From Chitinophagaceae bacterium (GTDB lineage Bacteria; Bacteroidota; Bacteroidia; Chitinophagales; Chitinophagaceae), in assembly GCA_021299175.1 (NCBI GenBank), contig JAJTFY010000006.1:1-32823 (forward strand): a stretch of DNA of 32,823 nucleotides, read 5' to 3'. Positions 17,007 to 24,646 of this stretch are shown here, piece by piece (the first letter of the stretch is position 1; the number at the start of each line of letters is the position of its first letter). The position numbers and the translations under genes were made by a program. The notes beneath the pieces are model-generated. The model worked only from the letters and a program-made list of their open reading frames with translations. It searched no databases and was not told the DNA's origin.

Positions 17007-17038
17007 CTTGATTCAAAACAGCGCGCCGCCTAGGTTTG
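17007..17038 (+). promoter_or_regulatory. Promoter of the helix-hairpin-helix gene
   Basis: CTTG (17007-17010), 20-base spacer, TAGGTTTG (17031-17038): a good fit to the Bacteroidota TTTG-N19-21-TAnnTTTG pattern. Only four bases separate the -7 box from the ATG at 17043, so the transcript probably begins at or next to the start codon. Confidence 0.65.
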
Positions 17039-17042
17039 TGTC

Positions 17043-17795
17043 ATGGACTTCAAAGAACAAATCAAGGTTTTTCTTTCATTTTCTAAAAAAGAGAGAAGGG
17101 GTATTTATTTGCTGACTGTGATTGCAATGTTGTTGTGGATACTCCCTGTATTTTTTGCAGCAGAAAAACCACCTGAGGAAATTTTGGAGATCACTCCGCT
17201 ACAGCTCAGTCAGGCCAAAAAACTGCTCATACAAAAGCGTGATTCATTTGCTTATCAAAGAAAATTTCGGTCCTATTATCCCAATGCGGCATATCAAGAT
17301 AGACAGCGCTTGCCCAGCCAGTATGGTTATCAAGAAAAAAATACAGCTCCTCCAAGGCAAGAGCGAAAACCGATACTGATCAACCTGAATGAAGCGGATA
17401 GTGTCATGTTGGAAGCCTTGCCAGGCATTGGTGAACGCTTGTCAGCGCGGATCATCAAATACAGGGATCGGCTGGGTGGGTTTCATGATGTTGCACAGTT
17501 AAAAGAAGTCTATGGCCTGCAAGACACTGTCTTGAAAGTATTGGCTTCAAGGGTTTTTGTTCCCATCAATGGTTCACTGACAAAGCTGGCTGTCAATAAG
17601 TGCAGCTATGCTGATTTTCGGCATCATCCTTATATGGGACATGCATTTGCAAAATCATTGGTTGCCTTCAGGCAAACCCATGGTGAGATCAAAACGCTAG
17701 AGGATTTGTATCAACTTGTTGCAGTAAAAAAAGAGGAGATTGACAGGATGAAGCCTTATTTTTCATTCGAGGATGATCAGTATCCTAATCCATAA
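17043..17795 (+). CDS. Membrane-anchored helix-hairpin-helix (ComEA-like) protein
   Basis: A 250-residue protein with one N-terminal membrane segment (about 21-39) after a basic stretch KKERR, a polar linker (45-110), then helix-hairpin-helix repeats: NLNEADSVMLEALPGIGERL at 114-133 with YRDRLGGFHDVAQL following, and a second, weaker copy at about 184-238 (AVNKCSYADFRHHPYMG, GEIKTLEDLYQL). HhH domains bind DNA backbone; ComEA uses one outside the membrane for DNA uptake. The topology here (short N-terminus inside, HhH outside) is compatible, but no other competence gene is present. Its last 11 bases overlap the end of the small minus-strand gene. Confidence 0.85.
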   Translation: MDFKEQIKVFLSFSKKERRGIYLLTVIAMLLWILPVFFAAEKPPEEILEITPLQLSQAKKLLIQKRDSFAYQRKFRSYYPNAAYQDRQRLPSQYGYQEKNTAPPRQERKPILINLNEADSVMLEALPGIGERLSARIIKYRDRLGGFHDVAQLKEVYGLQDTVLKVLASRVFVPINGSLTKLAVNKCSYADFRHHPYMGHAFAKSLVAFRQTHGEIKTLEDLYQLVAVKKEEIDRMKPYFSFEDDQYPNP

Positions 17796-17961
17796 AATCT
17801 TCTTCTTCCTTGGGAGCGTATTTGTCAAAAAGCTTATCAATGGCGCCACCAAAAACGGGAAATTTTCTTTTTGCAAACTCCTTGATGATGCGAATGGCTT
17901 CCAGTGCCTGTTTTTCACTGATATCGGCCTCTTTTTTCAGCTGATCGATGAGTTCCTTCAT
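17785..17961 (-). CDS. Small 58-residue protein downstream of clpX
   Basis: An ATG-to-TAG frame on the minus strand: it begins MKELIDQLKKEADISEK and ends PKEEEDFMD. It starts 6 bases after the clpX stop, so it is the last gene of the clp unit. The product is highly charged and almost wholly helical: helix 1 (ELIDQLKKEA), an 'DISEKQALEAI' turn-helix, then IIKEFAKRKFP and FGGAIDKLFDKY. The layout resembles short DUF2267/DUF2780-like helical proteins, with no catalytic motif. The 11-base overlap with the convergent HhH gene (17785-17795), tight spacing to clpX and biased composition argue for a real gene. Function unknown; a ClpXP adaptor or substrate is possible only from position. Confidence 0.72.
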   Translation of the reverse strand: MKELIDQLKKEADISEKQALEAIRIIKEFAKRKFPVFGGAIDKLFDKYAPKEEEDFMD

Positions 17962-17967
17962 TGTGGA

Positions 17968-19227
17968 TCAGGCAACCTTGAGGATGCCCATTTTGGTATG
18001 GTCAAATTTATTCCTCGCATAGTCAGCAGTCAGTGTAAATTCCTTTACATCAGAAGAAGGCAGCTCAAACATAGCATCTGTCAGGATGCTCTCGCAGATA
18101 GATCGGAGGCCTCTTGCTCCCAGTTTGTATTCCATGGCCTTTTCAACCATGAAGTCTAGCACTTCATCTTCAATTTTCAGTGCAATGCCTTCCAATTGAA
18201 ACAGTTTGGTGTATTGCTTGATCAATGCATTTTTGGGTTTGCTCAGGATGGCCCTTAGGGTTTCTTTGTCCAAGGGATCGAGGTAGGTGACGATTGGCAA
18301 TCTTCCGAGCAATTCAGGAATCAATCCGAAGGATTTGAGGTCCTGTGCATTGACAAATTTCAGCAGGTTGCTTTTCATGGCATCTTGCAGGTCCTTGTTT
18401 ACATTGAATCCTATGGAATTGGTGTTGACACGGCGTGAGATGATTTTGTCTACACCATCAAACGCGCCACCACAAATAAAGAGAATATTTTGTGTATTGA
18501 CCTTGATCAGTTTTTGGTCAGGATGTTTCCTTCCTCCCTGTGGCGGAACCAATACATCGGTGCCTTCCAAAAGTTTCAGCAGACCCTGCTGAACACCTTC
18601 TCCACTCACATCCCTGGTAATCGAAGGGTTATCACTCTTTCTTGCAATCTTGTCAATTTCATCAATGTAAACAATTCCTTTCTCAGCAGCATCCACATCG
18701 TAGTTGCAGATCTGCAGTAATCTTGTAAGGATGCTTTCCACATCTTCACCCACATACCCTGCTTCTGTAAACACCGTCGCATCCACAATCGCAAAAGGAA
18801 CGTTGAGCAGTTTGGCAATTGTTTTGGCAAGGAGGGTTTTACCGGTTCCGGTTTCCCCCACCATTATCACATTGCTTTTTTCTATTTCAATTTCATCAGC
18901 CGGATCTTCTGTGCTGGATTTCTTTACTCCTTTTGCTGCCTGGTTCAGTCGCTTGTAGTGGTTGTATACAGCAACAGAAATGATTTTTTTTGCCTCATCC
19001 TGACCAATGATGTATTCATCGAGATGGAGCTTGAGATCGATGGGCTTTTTGATGGTCAGTTTATATCCTGATTTGCCCTCTTGTTTGGACTCCACTTCAG
19101 TATGAACAATTTCTCTTGCATGTTCCACACATCCTTCGCAAATATGACCTTCCTGGCCCGCAATAAGGATCTTGACCTCATCGCGTTTTCTTCCGCAAAA
19201 TGAACAATGTAAGGTAGATTTGGCCAT
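17968..19227 (-). CDS. clpX: ATP-dependent Clp protease ATP-binding subunit ClpX
   Basis: Hexameric AAA+ unfoldase that feeds proteins to ClpP. The 419 residues match the family. The N-terminal zinc-binding domain has C8, C11, C30 and C33 (CSFC, CEGC). Walker A GETGTGKT is near 127-134, Walker [14 protein letters not shown] follows, the arginine-rich [16 protein letters not shown] segment and sensor-2 motif [10 protein letters not shown] near the C-terminus are intact. The expected IGF-type ClpP-docking sequence is present as NSIGFNV. It lies 19 bases after the proximal clpP, in the order tig-clpP-clpP-clpX, like the classic tig-clpP-clpX operon but with an extra clpP. Confidence 0.97.
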   Translation of the reverse strand: MAKSTLHCSFCGRKRDEVKILIAGQEGHICEGCVEHAREIVHTEVESKQEGKSGYKLTIKKPIDLKLHLDEYIIGQDEAKKIISVAVYNHYKRLNQAAKGVKKSSTEDPADEIEIEKSNVIMVGETGTGKTLLAKTIAKLLNVPFAIVDATVFTEAGYVGEDVESILTRLLQICNYDVDAAEKGIVYIDEIDKIARKSDNPSITRDVSGEGVQQGLLKLLEGTDVLVPPQGGRKHPDQKLIKVNTQNILFICGGAFDGVDKIISRRVNTNSIGFNVNKDLQDAMKSNLLKFVNAQDLKSFGLIPELLGRLPIVTYLDPLDKETLRAILSKPKNALIKQYTKLFQLEGIALKIEDEVLDFMVEKAMEYKLGARGLRSICESILTDAMFELPSSDVKEFTLTADYARNKFDHTKMGILKVA

Positions 19228-19246
19228 GATAAGGTTTTGGAAAGGG

Positions 19247-19867
19247 TTAGATGGAGTCTAGGATGCCGTCAACAATACCATATTTGACTGATTCTTCAGC
19301 ACCCATCCAGTAGTCGCGGTTGAAATCTTTCATTATTTTTTCAAATGGCTGACCACAATTGTCTGCCAGGATCTTGGCACCCAATTCCTTGATCTTTCTG
19401 ATCTGGTCTGCCATGATTTCCAGGTCTGCTGAGGTGCCCTGACCACCACCAGAAGGTTGATGAATCATCACTTCCCCATGCGGGAAAATAAAGCGCCTGC
19501 CTTTTTCACCGCCACTGAGCAGGATAGAACCCATGGAGGCTGCCATTCCCATGCAGATGGTAGAAACAGGAGACTTGATCATTCTCATGGTATCGTAAAT
19601 GACCATACCGCTTGTTACAACACCACCGGGGCTGTTGATGTAAAATTTGATTTCTTTTCCGGGATCAATGGCATCCAGGAACATCAACCTTGCTGTGATG
19701 TCTTTGGCTGACTTGTCGTCTACCACACCCCAGAGAAATATTTTCCTTTGTTCAATGAATTTTTTATCGAAACGGGCTCCGGACACCATGTTTTCCATCA
19801 TGTTGTCTTGCGGCTGCGGCTCCTGTTCTTCGTCCATGCGTGTAGGATTGATATGATTGAGTTTCAT
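19247..19867 (-). CDS. clpP: ATP-dependent Clp protease proteolytic subunit, copy 1 (clpX-proximal)
   Basis: Serine protease subunit forming the tetradecameric chamber. It has 206 residues. The triad is complete: S111 (GMAASMGS), H136 (MIHQPSGG) and D185 (NRDYWMGA); the oxyanion strand FYINSPGG is at 75-82. The first 30 residues are acidic and Gln/Met-rich (DEEQEPQPQ), longer than the processed N-terminus of other ClpPs, so a propeptide is possible. It ends without the Lys-rich tail seen in the neighbouring copy. It lies 10 bases after that copy and 19 before clpX. Confidence 0.95.
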   Translation of the reverse strand: MKLNHINPTRMDEEQEPQPQDNMMENMVSGARFDKKFIEQRKIFLWGVVDDKSAKDITARLMFLDAIDPGKEIKFYINSPGGVVTSGMVIYDTMRMIKSPVSTICMGMAASMGSILLSGGEKGRRFIFPHGEVMIHQPSGGGQGTSADLEIMADQIRKIKELGAKILADNCGQPFEKIMKDFNRDYWMGAEESVKYGIVDGILDSI

Positions 19868-19877
19868 ATTGATCAGT

Positions 19878-20567
19878 TTAGGCTTTCTTCTTTTTGGGGT
19901 TAAGCAAGAGCACTTCGTCTACCAAGCCGTATTCTTTTGCCTCCAGTGCAGTCATCCAGAAATCCCTGTCGAAATCTTTTTCTATCCTTTCGATGGGCTG
20001 GCCACTGTGCTCAGAGACCACTTCATACAATTCGTGCTTTAATTTCCTGACCTGGGATACTGTGATTTCAATATCACTGGCCTGCCCACCAGCACCTGCA
20101 CTGGGCTGGTGCATCATGATCCTGGAATGTTTCAGTGCAGTTCTTTTTCCTGCAGTTCCTGCACACATCAATACTGCTGCCATACTGGCTGCAACACCAA
20201 TGCAGATGGTTGAAACATCTGGGGTTACATATTGCATGGTATCGTAAACGCCCATCCCCGAGTAAACTGAGCCACCAGGGCTGTTGATGTACATTTGGAT
20301 GTCGCGGGTACGGTCTGTGCTATCAAGGAACAACAGCTGTGCCGTGATGATATTGGCTACCTCATCGGTGATAGGATATCCAAGGAAAATGATGCGGTCC
20401 ATCATCAACCTGCTGTACACATCCATTACCGCAACATTCATGGGGCGTTCCTCTATGATATTGGGGGTCAGGTTGGTAACCATGTGGTTGGTATATCCAT
20501 GAAGGGTATTGCTGGAAATTCCCCTGTCCTTTATCGCAAATTTTTCGAATTCCTTACCAAGGTTCAT
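19878..20567 (-). CDS. clpP: ATP-dependent Clp protease proteolytic subunit, copy 2 (tig-proximal)
   Basis: A second ClpP of 229 residues, clearly paralogous but not a recent duplicate. Triad S128 (GVAASMAA), H153 (MMHQPSAG), D202 (DRDFWMTA) is intact, and the strand MYINSPGG is at 92-99. It has a 35-residue N-terminal extension before NIIEERPMNVA and a basic tail NPKKKKA, both absent from the other copy. It follows tig after a 173-base gap containing an inverted repeat, so it may have its own promoter. Two active ClpPs may form mixed 14-mers, as known in some other bacteria. Confidence 0.95.
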   Translation of the reverse strand: MNLGKEFEKFAIKDRGISSNTLHGYTNHMVTNLTPNIIEERPMNVAVMDVYSRLMMDRIIFLGYPITDEVANIITAQLLFLDSTDRTRDIQMYINSPGGSVYSGMGVYDTMQYVTPDVSTICIGVAASMAAVLMCAGTAGKRTALKHSRIMMHQPSAGAGGQASDIEITVSQVRKLKHELYEVVSEHSGQPIERIEKDFDRDFWMTALEAKEYGLVDEVLLLNPKKKKA

Positions 20568-20660
20568 GATGATCAGGATTTTGTTTGAGCAAATTAATAC
20601 AAATAGTGACCAAATAACGTGCCCGGGCCAAAAGCGGACAAAATGCCATGAATGTTGAGA

Positions 20661-20721
20661 GGTTTAGGGGTTAGAACTTTAGGAATAAATGCTTAATCCC
20701 AATTTCAATAACCCCTAAACC
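20661..20721. repeat. Inverted repeat GGTTTAGGGGTTA between tig and clpP
   Basis: A 13-base exact inverted repeat: GGTTTAGGGGTTA at 20661-20673 and its complement at 20709-20721, with a 35-base spacer. On the minus strand it lies 19 bases after the tig stop. There is no T-run, so termination would not be of the standard type. The G-run-containing unit resembles the other intergenic G-rich repeat (8311-8646) in style, not in sequence. Confidence 0.7.
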
Positions 20722-20740
20722 CCTCAGCTGGCTAAACCAA

Positions 20741-22111
20741 TCAATGGTTATGTTTTCCCTGCAATTCTTGGAATTCTGCAGGGCTGACTATTTTTTCAGT
20801 GGGTTGGGCTTGTGAAGCGGCCCATTCAAGCACTTTTGAGCTGAATACACGCTGATAAGCACCTTCAACTTGTTGTTTGTCGCTCATCATCTTTTCAACG
20901 TAGCTGTCCAACCACTCGTAGTTACCACCCATGTTCATGGATCCAAAATATCCCATGAGTTGCTGGCGAATGCTGTCCATGATTTCTTCCCTGCTTACCT
21001 GGATGGCGTTTTGACTTCCAATCTCGTTGCTGACCAAGGTCCACCTCAATTGGTTGAGGAAGGCAGGAAATTCCTTTTCAACGGATTCTTCCGTTTGTTC
21101 CTTTTCGCTGCTTTTGAGCAACCAGGTTTTGAGGAAAGTTTCAGGGAAGTTCATTGTTGTTTCTTCGGAGAGAATATGGAAGATTTCATGCTCCAACAAG
21201 TGTTGGGCTTGTTGCTTCCAATAAGCCGCTATCTGGTTGCGGATCTCGGTCCTGAAAGCTTCTTCGGTAGCGATTTCTTTTCCAGGAAGGGCATCCTTGA
21301 AGAAAGCTTCGTCCATGGGTCTTTTTTCTACAAAAGCAATCTTGCTGATCTGCAGGAGGAAAGACTGGGCCATGTCTTCAGCCTTGTCCTTGTCCAGGCC
21401 AAGATCACCGGCAAGCCACTCACGTTCTTTTTCTTCAAATGCAGTAGCCAATTGAATCACGATGGATTCATCTTTTTTCTTTCCCATCAATGCCGCCCTG
21501 GTGGCTGCACTGAAATATTTCAACAAGAGGGAATTTTCTTTCTTTTCAGCACCTTCTTCAACAGCACCAGCGGCGTCAGCCTTTTGGAAGGAGACATTCA
21601 ACACATCTTCTTCATTGGTTACCGTTTCAGGCTCTGTCATTTTGCCCAACCTGCGGCTGATCCTGTCAATTTCCTCTTCAACCATTTCATCGGTAGCCTC
21701 TACCACATGGAGGGTAGTGGGGGTATTGGCAAGATTGGGGAGGGTAAATTCAGGCTTCAGTCCAATTTCAAAAGAGAAGCTGTAATCCTTTGGTTCGTTG
21801 TGGTTGAACATGGCAGGATCATTGGCGTCCTCTGGAATCGGCTGTCCGAGGTAGGAAATATTCTCCTGTTGGAGGTACTGCATCAATTCATTTTCGATTG
21901 ACTTCAATACCTCTTCAGCAAATACAGAAGCACCGTACATTTTTTTTACAACACCGGTAGGTACCATGCCCTTCCTGAAGCCAGGTATGTTGGCAGACTT
22001 GGCGTATTTCTTCAGGGAAGTTTCGTAGCTAGAATTGTAATCTGAAGGAGAAACAGTTACCGTGATCTTTTCGTGAAGGGGAGCAATTGGCTCCCGGTTG
22101 ATTGTTGCCAT
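20741..22111 (-). CDS. tig: Trigger factor
   Basis: Ribosome-bound folding chaperone. It has 456 residues (E. coli 432). The ribosome-docking loop GFRKGMVP is at 44-51 within the N-terminal domain (1-115). The middle region (about 150-245) has weak similarity to the FKBP-type PPIase domain; the usual aromatic active-site pattern is not evident, as is common in Bacteroidota, so isomerase activity is doubtful. The rest is the long-helix C-terminal chaperone body, ending in GKHNH. It starts 28 bases after tRNA-Leu on the same strand; no separate -7 box was seen in that gap, which suggests co-transcription with the tRNA. Confidence 0.94.
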   Translation of the reverse strand: MATINREPIAPLHEKITVTVSPSDYNSSYETSLKKYAKSANIPGFRKGMVPTGVVKKMYGASVFAEEVLKSIENELMQYLQQENISYLGQPIPEDANDPAMFNHNEPKDYSFSFEIGLKPEFTLPNLANTPTTLHVVEATDEMVEEEIDRISRRLGKMTEPETVTNEEDVLNVSFQKADAAGAVEEGAEKKENSLLLKYFSAATRAALMGKKKDESIVIQLATAFEEKEREWLAGDLGLDKDKAEDMAQSFLLQISKIAFVEKRPMDEAFFKDALPGKEIATEEAFRTEIRNQIAAYWKQQAQHLLEHEIFHILSEETTMNFPETFLKTWLLKSSEKEQTEESVEKEFPAFLNQLRWTLVSNEIGSQNAIQVSREEIMDSIRQQLMGYFGSMNMGGNYEWLDSYVEKMMSDKQQVEGAYQRVFSSKVLEWAASQAQPTEKIVSPAEFQELQGKHNH

Positions 22112-22139
22112 ACTTTAATTTGTATTGAGAAAAGAGAAG

Positions 22140-22221
22140 TGCGGGTGGAGGGACTCGAACCCCCAAGCCTCGCAGCACCAGATCCTAAGTCTGGCGTGTC
22201 TACCAATTTCACCACACCCGC
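22140..22221 (-). tRNA. tRNA-Leu, anticodon UAG
   Basis: On the minus strand GCGGGTG...CACCCGC forms the 7-base acceptor stem with discriminator A at 22140; CCA is not encoded. The anticodon arm is CCAGA-CTTAGGA-TCTGG, giving TAG (reads CUA/CUN leucine codons). A long variable arm (TGCTGCGAGGCTT region) and the GGTTCGAGTCC T-arm fit class II leucine tRNA. It precedes tig by 28 bases. Confidence 0.97.
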
Positions 22222-22229
22222 ATTTTGGG

Positions 22230-22248
22230 CTGTCTGCATTACAGACAG
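22230..22248 (-). other. Hairpin just upstream of tRNA-Leu
   Basis: On the minus strand CTGTCTG, loop TAATG, CAGACAG: a perfect 7-base stem ending 8 bases before the mature 5' end of the tRNA. It lies between the -7 box (22272-22279) and the tRNA, i.e. in the precursor leader, and may guide processing. Confidence 0.6.
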
Positions 22249-22271
22249 TTGTCTCTTTTCAAATTGGGTGG

Positions 22272-22279
22272 CAAAGGTA
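22272..22279 (-). promoter_or_regulatory. Probable -7 promoter box of tRNA-Leu / tig
   Basis: TACCTTTG on the minus strand, exact TAnnTTTG, about 50 bases before the tRNA 5' end. It sits back to back with the rel/spoT -7 box. No clear -33 motif. Confidence 0.48.
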
Positions 22280-22319
22280 GCAGTTTCAGATGAAAAAAAC
22301 TGAATCAAAACGATTTTAG

Positions 22320-22327
22320 TAAATTTG
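22320..22327 (+). promoter_or_regulatory. Probable -7 promoter box of rel/spoT
   Basis: TAAATTTG, exact TAnnTTTG, followed by only ATTCA before the ATG at 22333. If used, the transcript starts at or next to the start codon. The -33 position is A-rich and does not match. Confidence 0.45.
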
Positions 22328-22332
22328 ATTCA

Positions 22333-24576
22333 ATGGATGCTTTGGAAAAAGATATGGTACAACCCAATTACGACCTTACCGAGGAGCAGGAGAAAAAAGA
22401 AATTGTCCGCCGGTACAGGGCTTTGCTGCGGGTATTGAAGCCTAAATTGAAGACAGGAGACAAGGAATTGGTTCGTTCTGCCTTCGAAATGGCCGTAGAT
22501 GCGCACAAGACGATGCGGCGAAAAAGTGGAGAACCATATATCTTTCATCCCCTGGCAGTGGCGATGATCTGTGTGGAGGAAATTGGTCTTGGCGTGCGAT
22601 CAACCATTTGTGCGTTGTTGCATGATACCGTCGAGGACACCGACATCACCCTGGAAGACATCCAGCGAGAGTTTGGAACAGAAATAACCAAAATCATTGA
22701 TGGGCTTACCAAGATTGCCACCGTGGTGGACAAAAACACCACCCAGCAGGCAGAGAATTTCAGGAAAATCCTCCTGACCCTTACGGACGATCCACGGGTC
22801 ATCCTGATCAAGCTTGCTGACCGGATGCACAACATGCGGACCCTGGACAGCATGAAGCGCGACAAGCAACTCAAGGTCTCTTCAGAGACAGTCTATGTGT
22901 ACGCACCACTGGCGCACAGGATGGGGCTTTATATCATCAAGACCGAAATGGAAGACCTGGCCATGAAATACCTTGAGCCAGACATTTACCGGACCATTGC
23001 CCGGAAACTGGCGGATACCAAGCGGGAGAGATCCAGGTACATCAATGAATTCATCAAGCCTGTGAGAGAGCGCCTGGACAAGGCAGGATTTGAATATGAA
23101 ATCTACGGTCGTCCAAAATCCATCAACTCCATCTGGAACAAGATGAAGAAGAAGAACGTGGAGTTTGAGGAAGTATATGATCTTTTTGCGATCCGCGTCA
23201 TAGTTGATACGACTTCTGAGATGGAAAAAGAGGCCTGCTGGAAGGTGTATTCATTTGTTACGGACATGTACAACCCAGCTCCAGAAAGGCTTCGCGACTG
23301 GTTGAGCAATCCCAAATCAAATGGGTATGAAGCCTTGCACACCACTGTGATGGGTCCACAGGGGAAATGGGTGGAAGTGCAGATCCGTTCTAAGAGGATG
23401 AATGAGATTGCTGAAAAAGGATTGGCTGCGCACTGGAAATACAAAGAAGGGGGAGGGGAAGAAGACCGTTTTGATATCTGGTTTTCGCAAATCAAGGAAG
23501 TCTTGGGAAGTGAAGACATCAGTTCAATTGATTTTCTACATGATTTCAAAACTTCTTTTCTGTCTGAAGAAATTTATGTTTACACCCCGAAAGGAGATGT
23601 CAAAATGCTTCCTATTGGGTCTACCGCACTTGATTTTGCTTTTTCAATCCACTCCGCGATTGGCTCCAAGTGCATTGGTGCCAAAGTGAACCACAAGCTG
23701 GTTCCCATCAGCCATAAATTGAGGAGTGGTGACCAGCTTGAGGTGATTACCTCCAACAAACAAAAACCCACGGAAGATTGGCTTTCCATGGTGGTTACCG
23801 CCAAGGCCCGGAACAGGATCAAGGATGCGCTCAAAGAAGAAAAAAGAAAGGTTGCTGAAGACGGAAAATATTTTGCCGAAAAAAAATTATTGGCCATCGG
23901 CGCAACCATGTCGCAGCACAATCTCGAGGAGCTGGCAACTTTTTATAAACTTCCTTCAGTGCTTGATCTTTTTTACCAGATCGCCATCAAGAAAATCAAT
24001 CTCAGAGAGCTCAGTGAGTTCATGGTTAGAGGGGACAAGCTTGAGTTGATTCGCATCAAAAAGCCTGAGGGAGAAAAAGCAGATCAGCTTCCCGCAAAAC
24101 AGGAAGTCAAAAAGGATACTGAGCTGATTATTTTCGGGGAAAGCAGTGACAGGATTGTGTATACGCTTGCCAATTGCTGCAAGCCCATCCCTGGCGACGA
24201 TGTGTTTGGGTTTGTTTCCACTGGGAAAGGGCTGATCATTCACAGGATCAATTGCCCCAATGCCACCAGGCTTTTGTCAAGCTTTGGTCACAGAATCGTG
24301 AAGACCAAATGGGCCAAGAACAAAGAAATATCTTTCCTTACAGGTCTGAAAATTACTGGTTTGGACGATGTGGGGGTTATCCACAAGATTACCAACCTGA
24401 TTTCAGGTGACTTGCGCATCAACATCAGTGCCATTACTGTGGAAGCCAAGGAGGGTATTTTTGAAGGCAATATCAGGCTCTATGTGCACGACAAGGATGA
24501 GTTGGACATGCTTTTTGCCAAGCTCCGGGAACTGCCAGGAATTCAATCTGTTCAACGGTACGATGTTGATGCGTAA
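22333..24576 (+). CDS. rel: Bifunctional (p)ppGpp synthetase/hydrolase, Rel/SpoT family
   Basis: Long RSH enzyme of 747 residues that makes and degrades the stringent-response alarmone. Hydrolase domain: H72, H97-D98 and the HDTVED motif (97-102) with RMHNMRTL are intact, so hydrolysis is expected. Synthetase domain: GRPKSINSIWNKM, EVYDLFAIRV and SNGYEALHTT are present. Then come the TGS domain (YVYTPKGDVKMLPIGSTALD), a Cys-rich zinc-finger/helical segment (LANCCKPIPGD, INCPNA) and a C-terminal ACT/RRM domain (ITGLDDVGVIHKITN). The frame may be leaderless. purA lies 70 bases downstream; (p)ppGpp inhibits PurA in other bacteria, so the neighbourhood is functionally sensible. Confidence 0.96.
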   Translation: MDALEKDMVQPNYDLTEEQEKKEIVRRYRALLRVLKPKLKTGDKELVRSAFEMAVDAHKTMRRKSGEPYIFHPLAVAMICVEEIGLGVRSTICALLHDTVEDTDITLEDIQREFGTEITKIIDGLTKIATVVDKNTTQQAENFRKILLTLTDDPRVILIKLADRMHNMRTLDSMKRDKQLKVSSETVYVYAPLAHRMGLYIIKTEMEDLAMKYLEPDIYRTIARKLADTKRERSRYINEFIKPVRERLDKAGFEYEIYGRPKSINSIWNKMKKKNVEFEEVYDLFAIRVIVDTTSEMEKEACWKVYSFVTDMYNPAPERLRDWLSNPKSNGYEALHTTVMGPQGKWVEVQIRSKRMNEIAEKGLAAHWKYKEGGGEEDRFDIWFSQIKEVLGSEDISSIDFLHDFKTSFLSEEIYVYTPKGDVKMLPIGSTALDFAFSIHSAIGSKCIGAKVNHKLVPISHKLRSGDQLEVITSNKQKPTEDWLSMVVTAKARNRIKDALKEEKRKVAEDGKYFAEKKLLAIGATMSQHNLEELATFYKLPSVLDLFYQIAIKKINLRELSEFMVRGDKLELIRIKKPEGEKADQLPAKQEVKKDTELIIFGESSDRIVYTLANCCKPIPGDDVFGFVSTGKGLIIHRINCPNATRLLSSFGHRIVKTKWAKNKEISFLTGLKITGLDDVGVIHKITNLISGDLRINISAITVEAKEGIFEGNIRLYVHDKDELDMLFAKLRELPGIQSVQRYDVDA

Positions 24577-24615
24577 ATGAGGATATTTATTTTTCCGCCT
24601 TTTGCTTCATTCTAT

Positions 24616-24623
24616 TAAATTTG
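24616..24623 (+). promoter_or_regulatory. Probable -7 promoter box of purA
   Basis: TAAATTTG, exact TAnnTTTG, ending 23 bases before the purA ATG. A TTTT run at 24591-24594 lies 21 bases upstream, a partial -33 match. Confidence 0.5.
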
Positions 24624-24646
24624 CCACTTAACAGCTAAACAATTTT

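Noticed and set aside
20870-21901. 343-residue open frame on the plus strand opposite tig
   Set aside because: It is the antisense shadow of a strongly recognised trigger factor, with no domain and no promoter. Its length follows from tig codon use.
22057-22308. 83-residue minus-strand frame with VVKLVDTPDLGSGAARLGG
   Set aside because: This is a translated tRNA-Leu gene, a common artefact.
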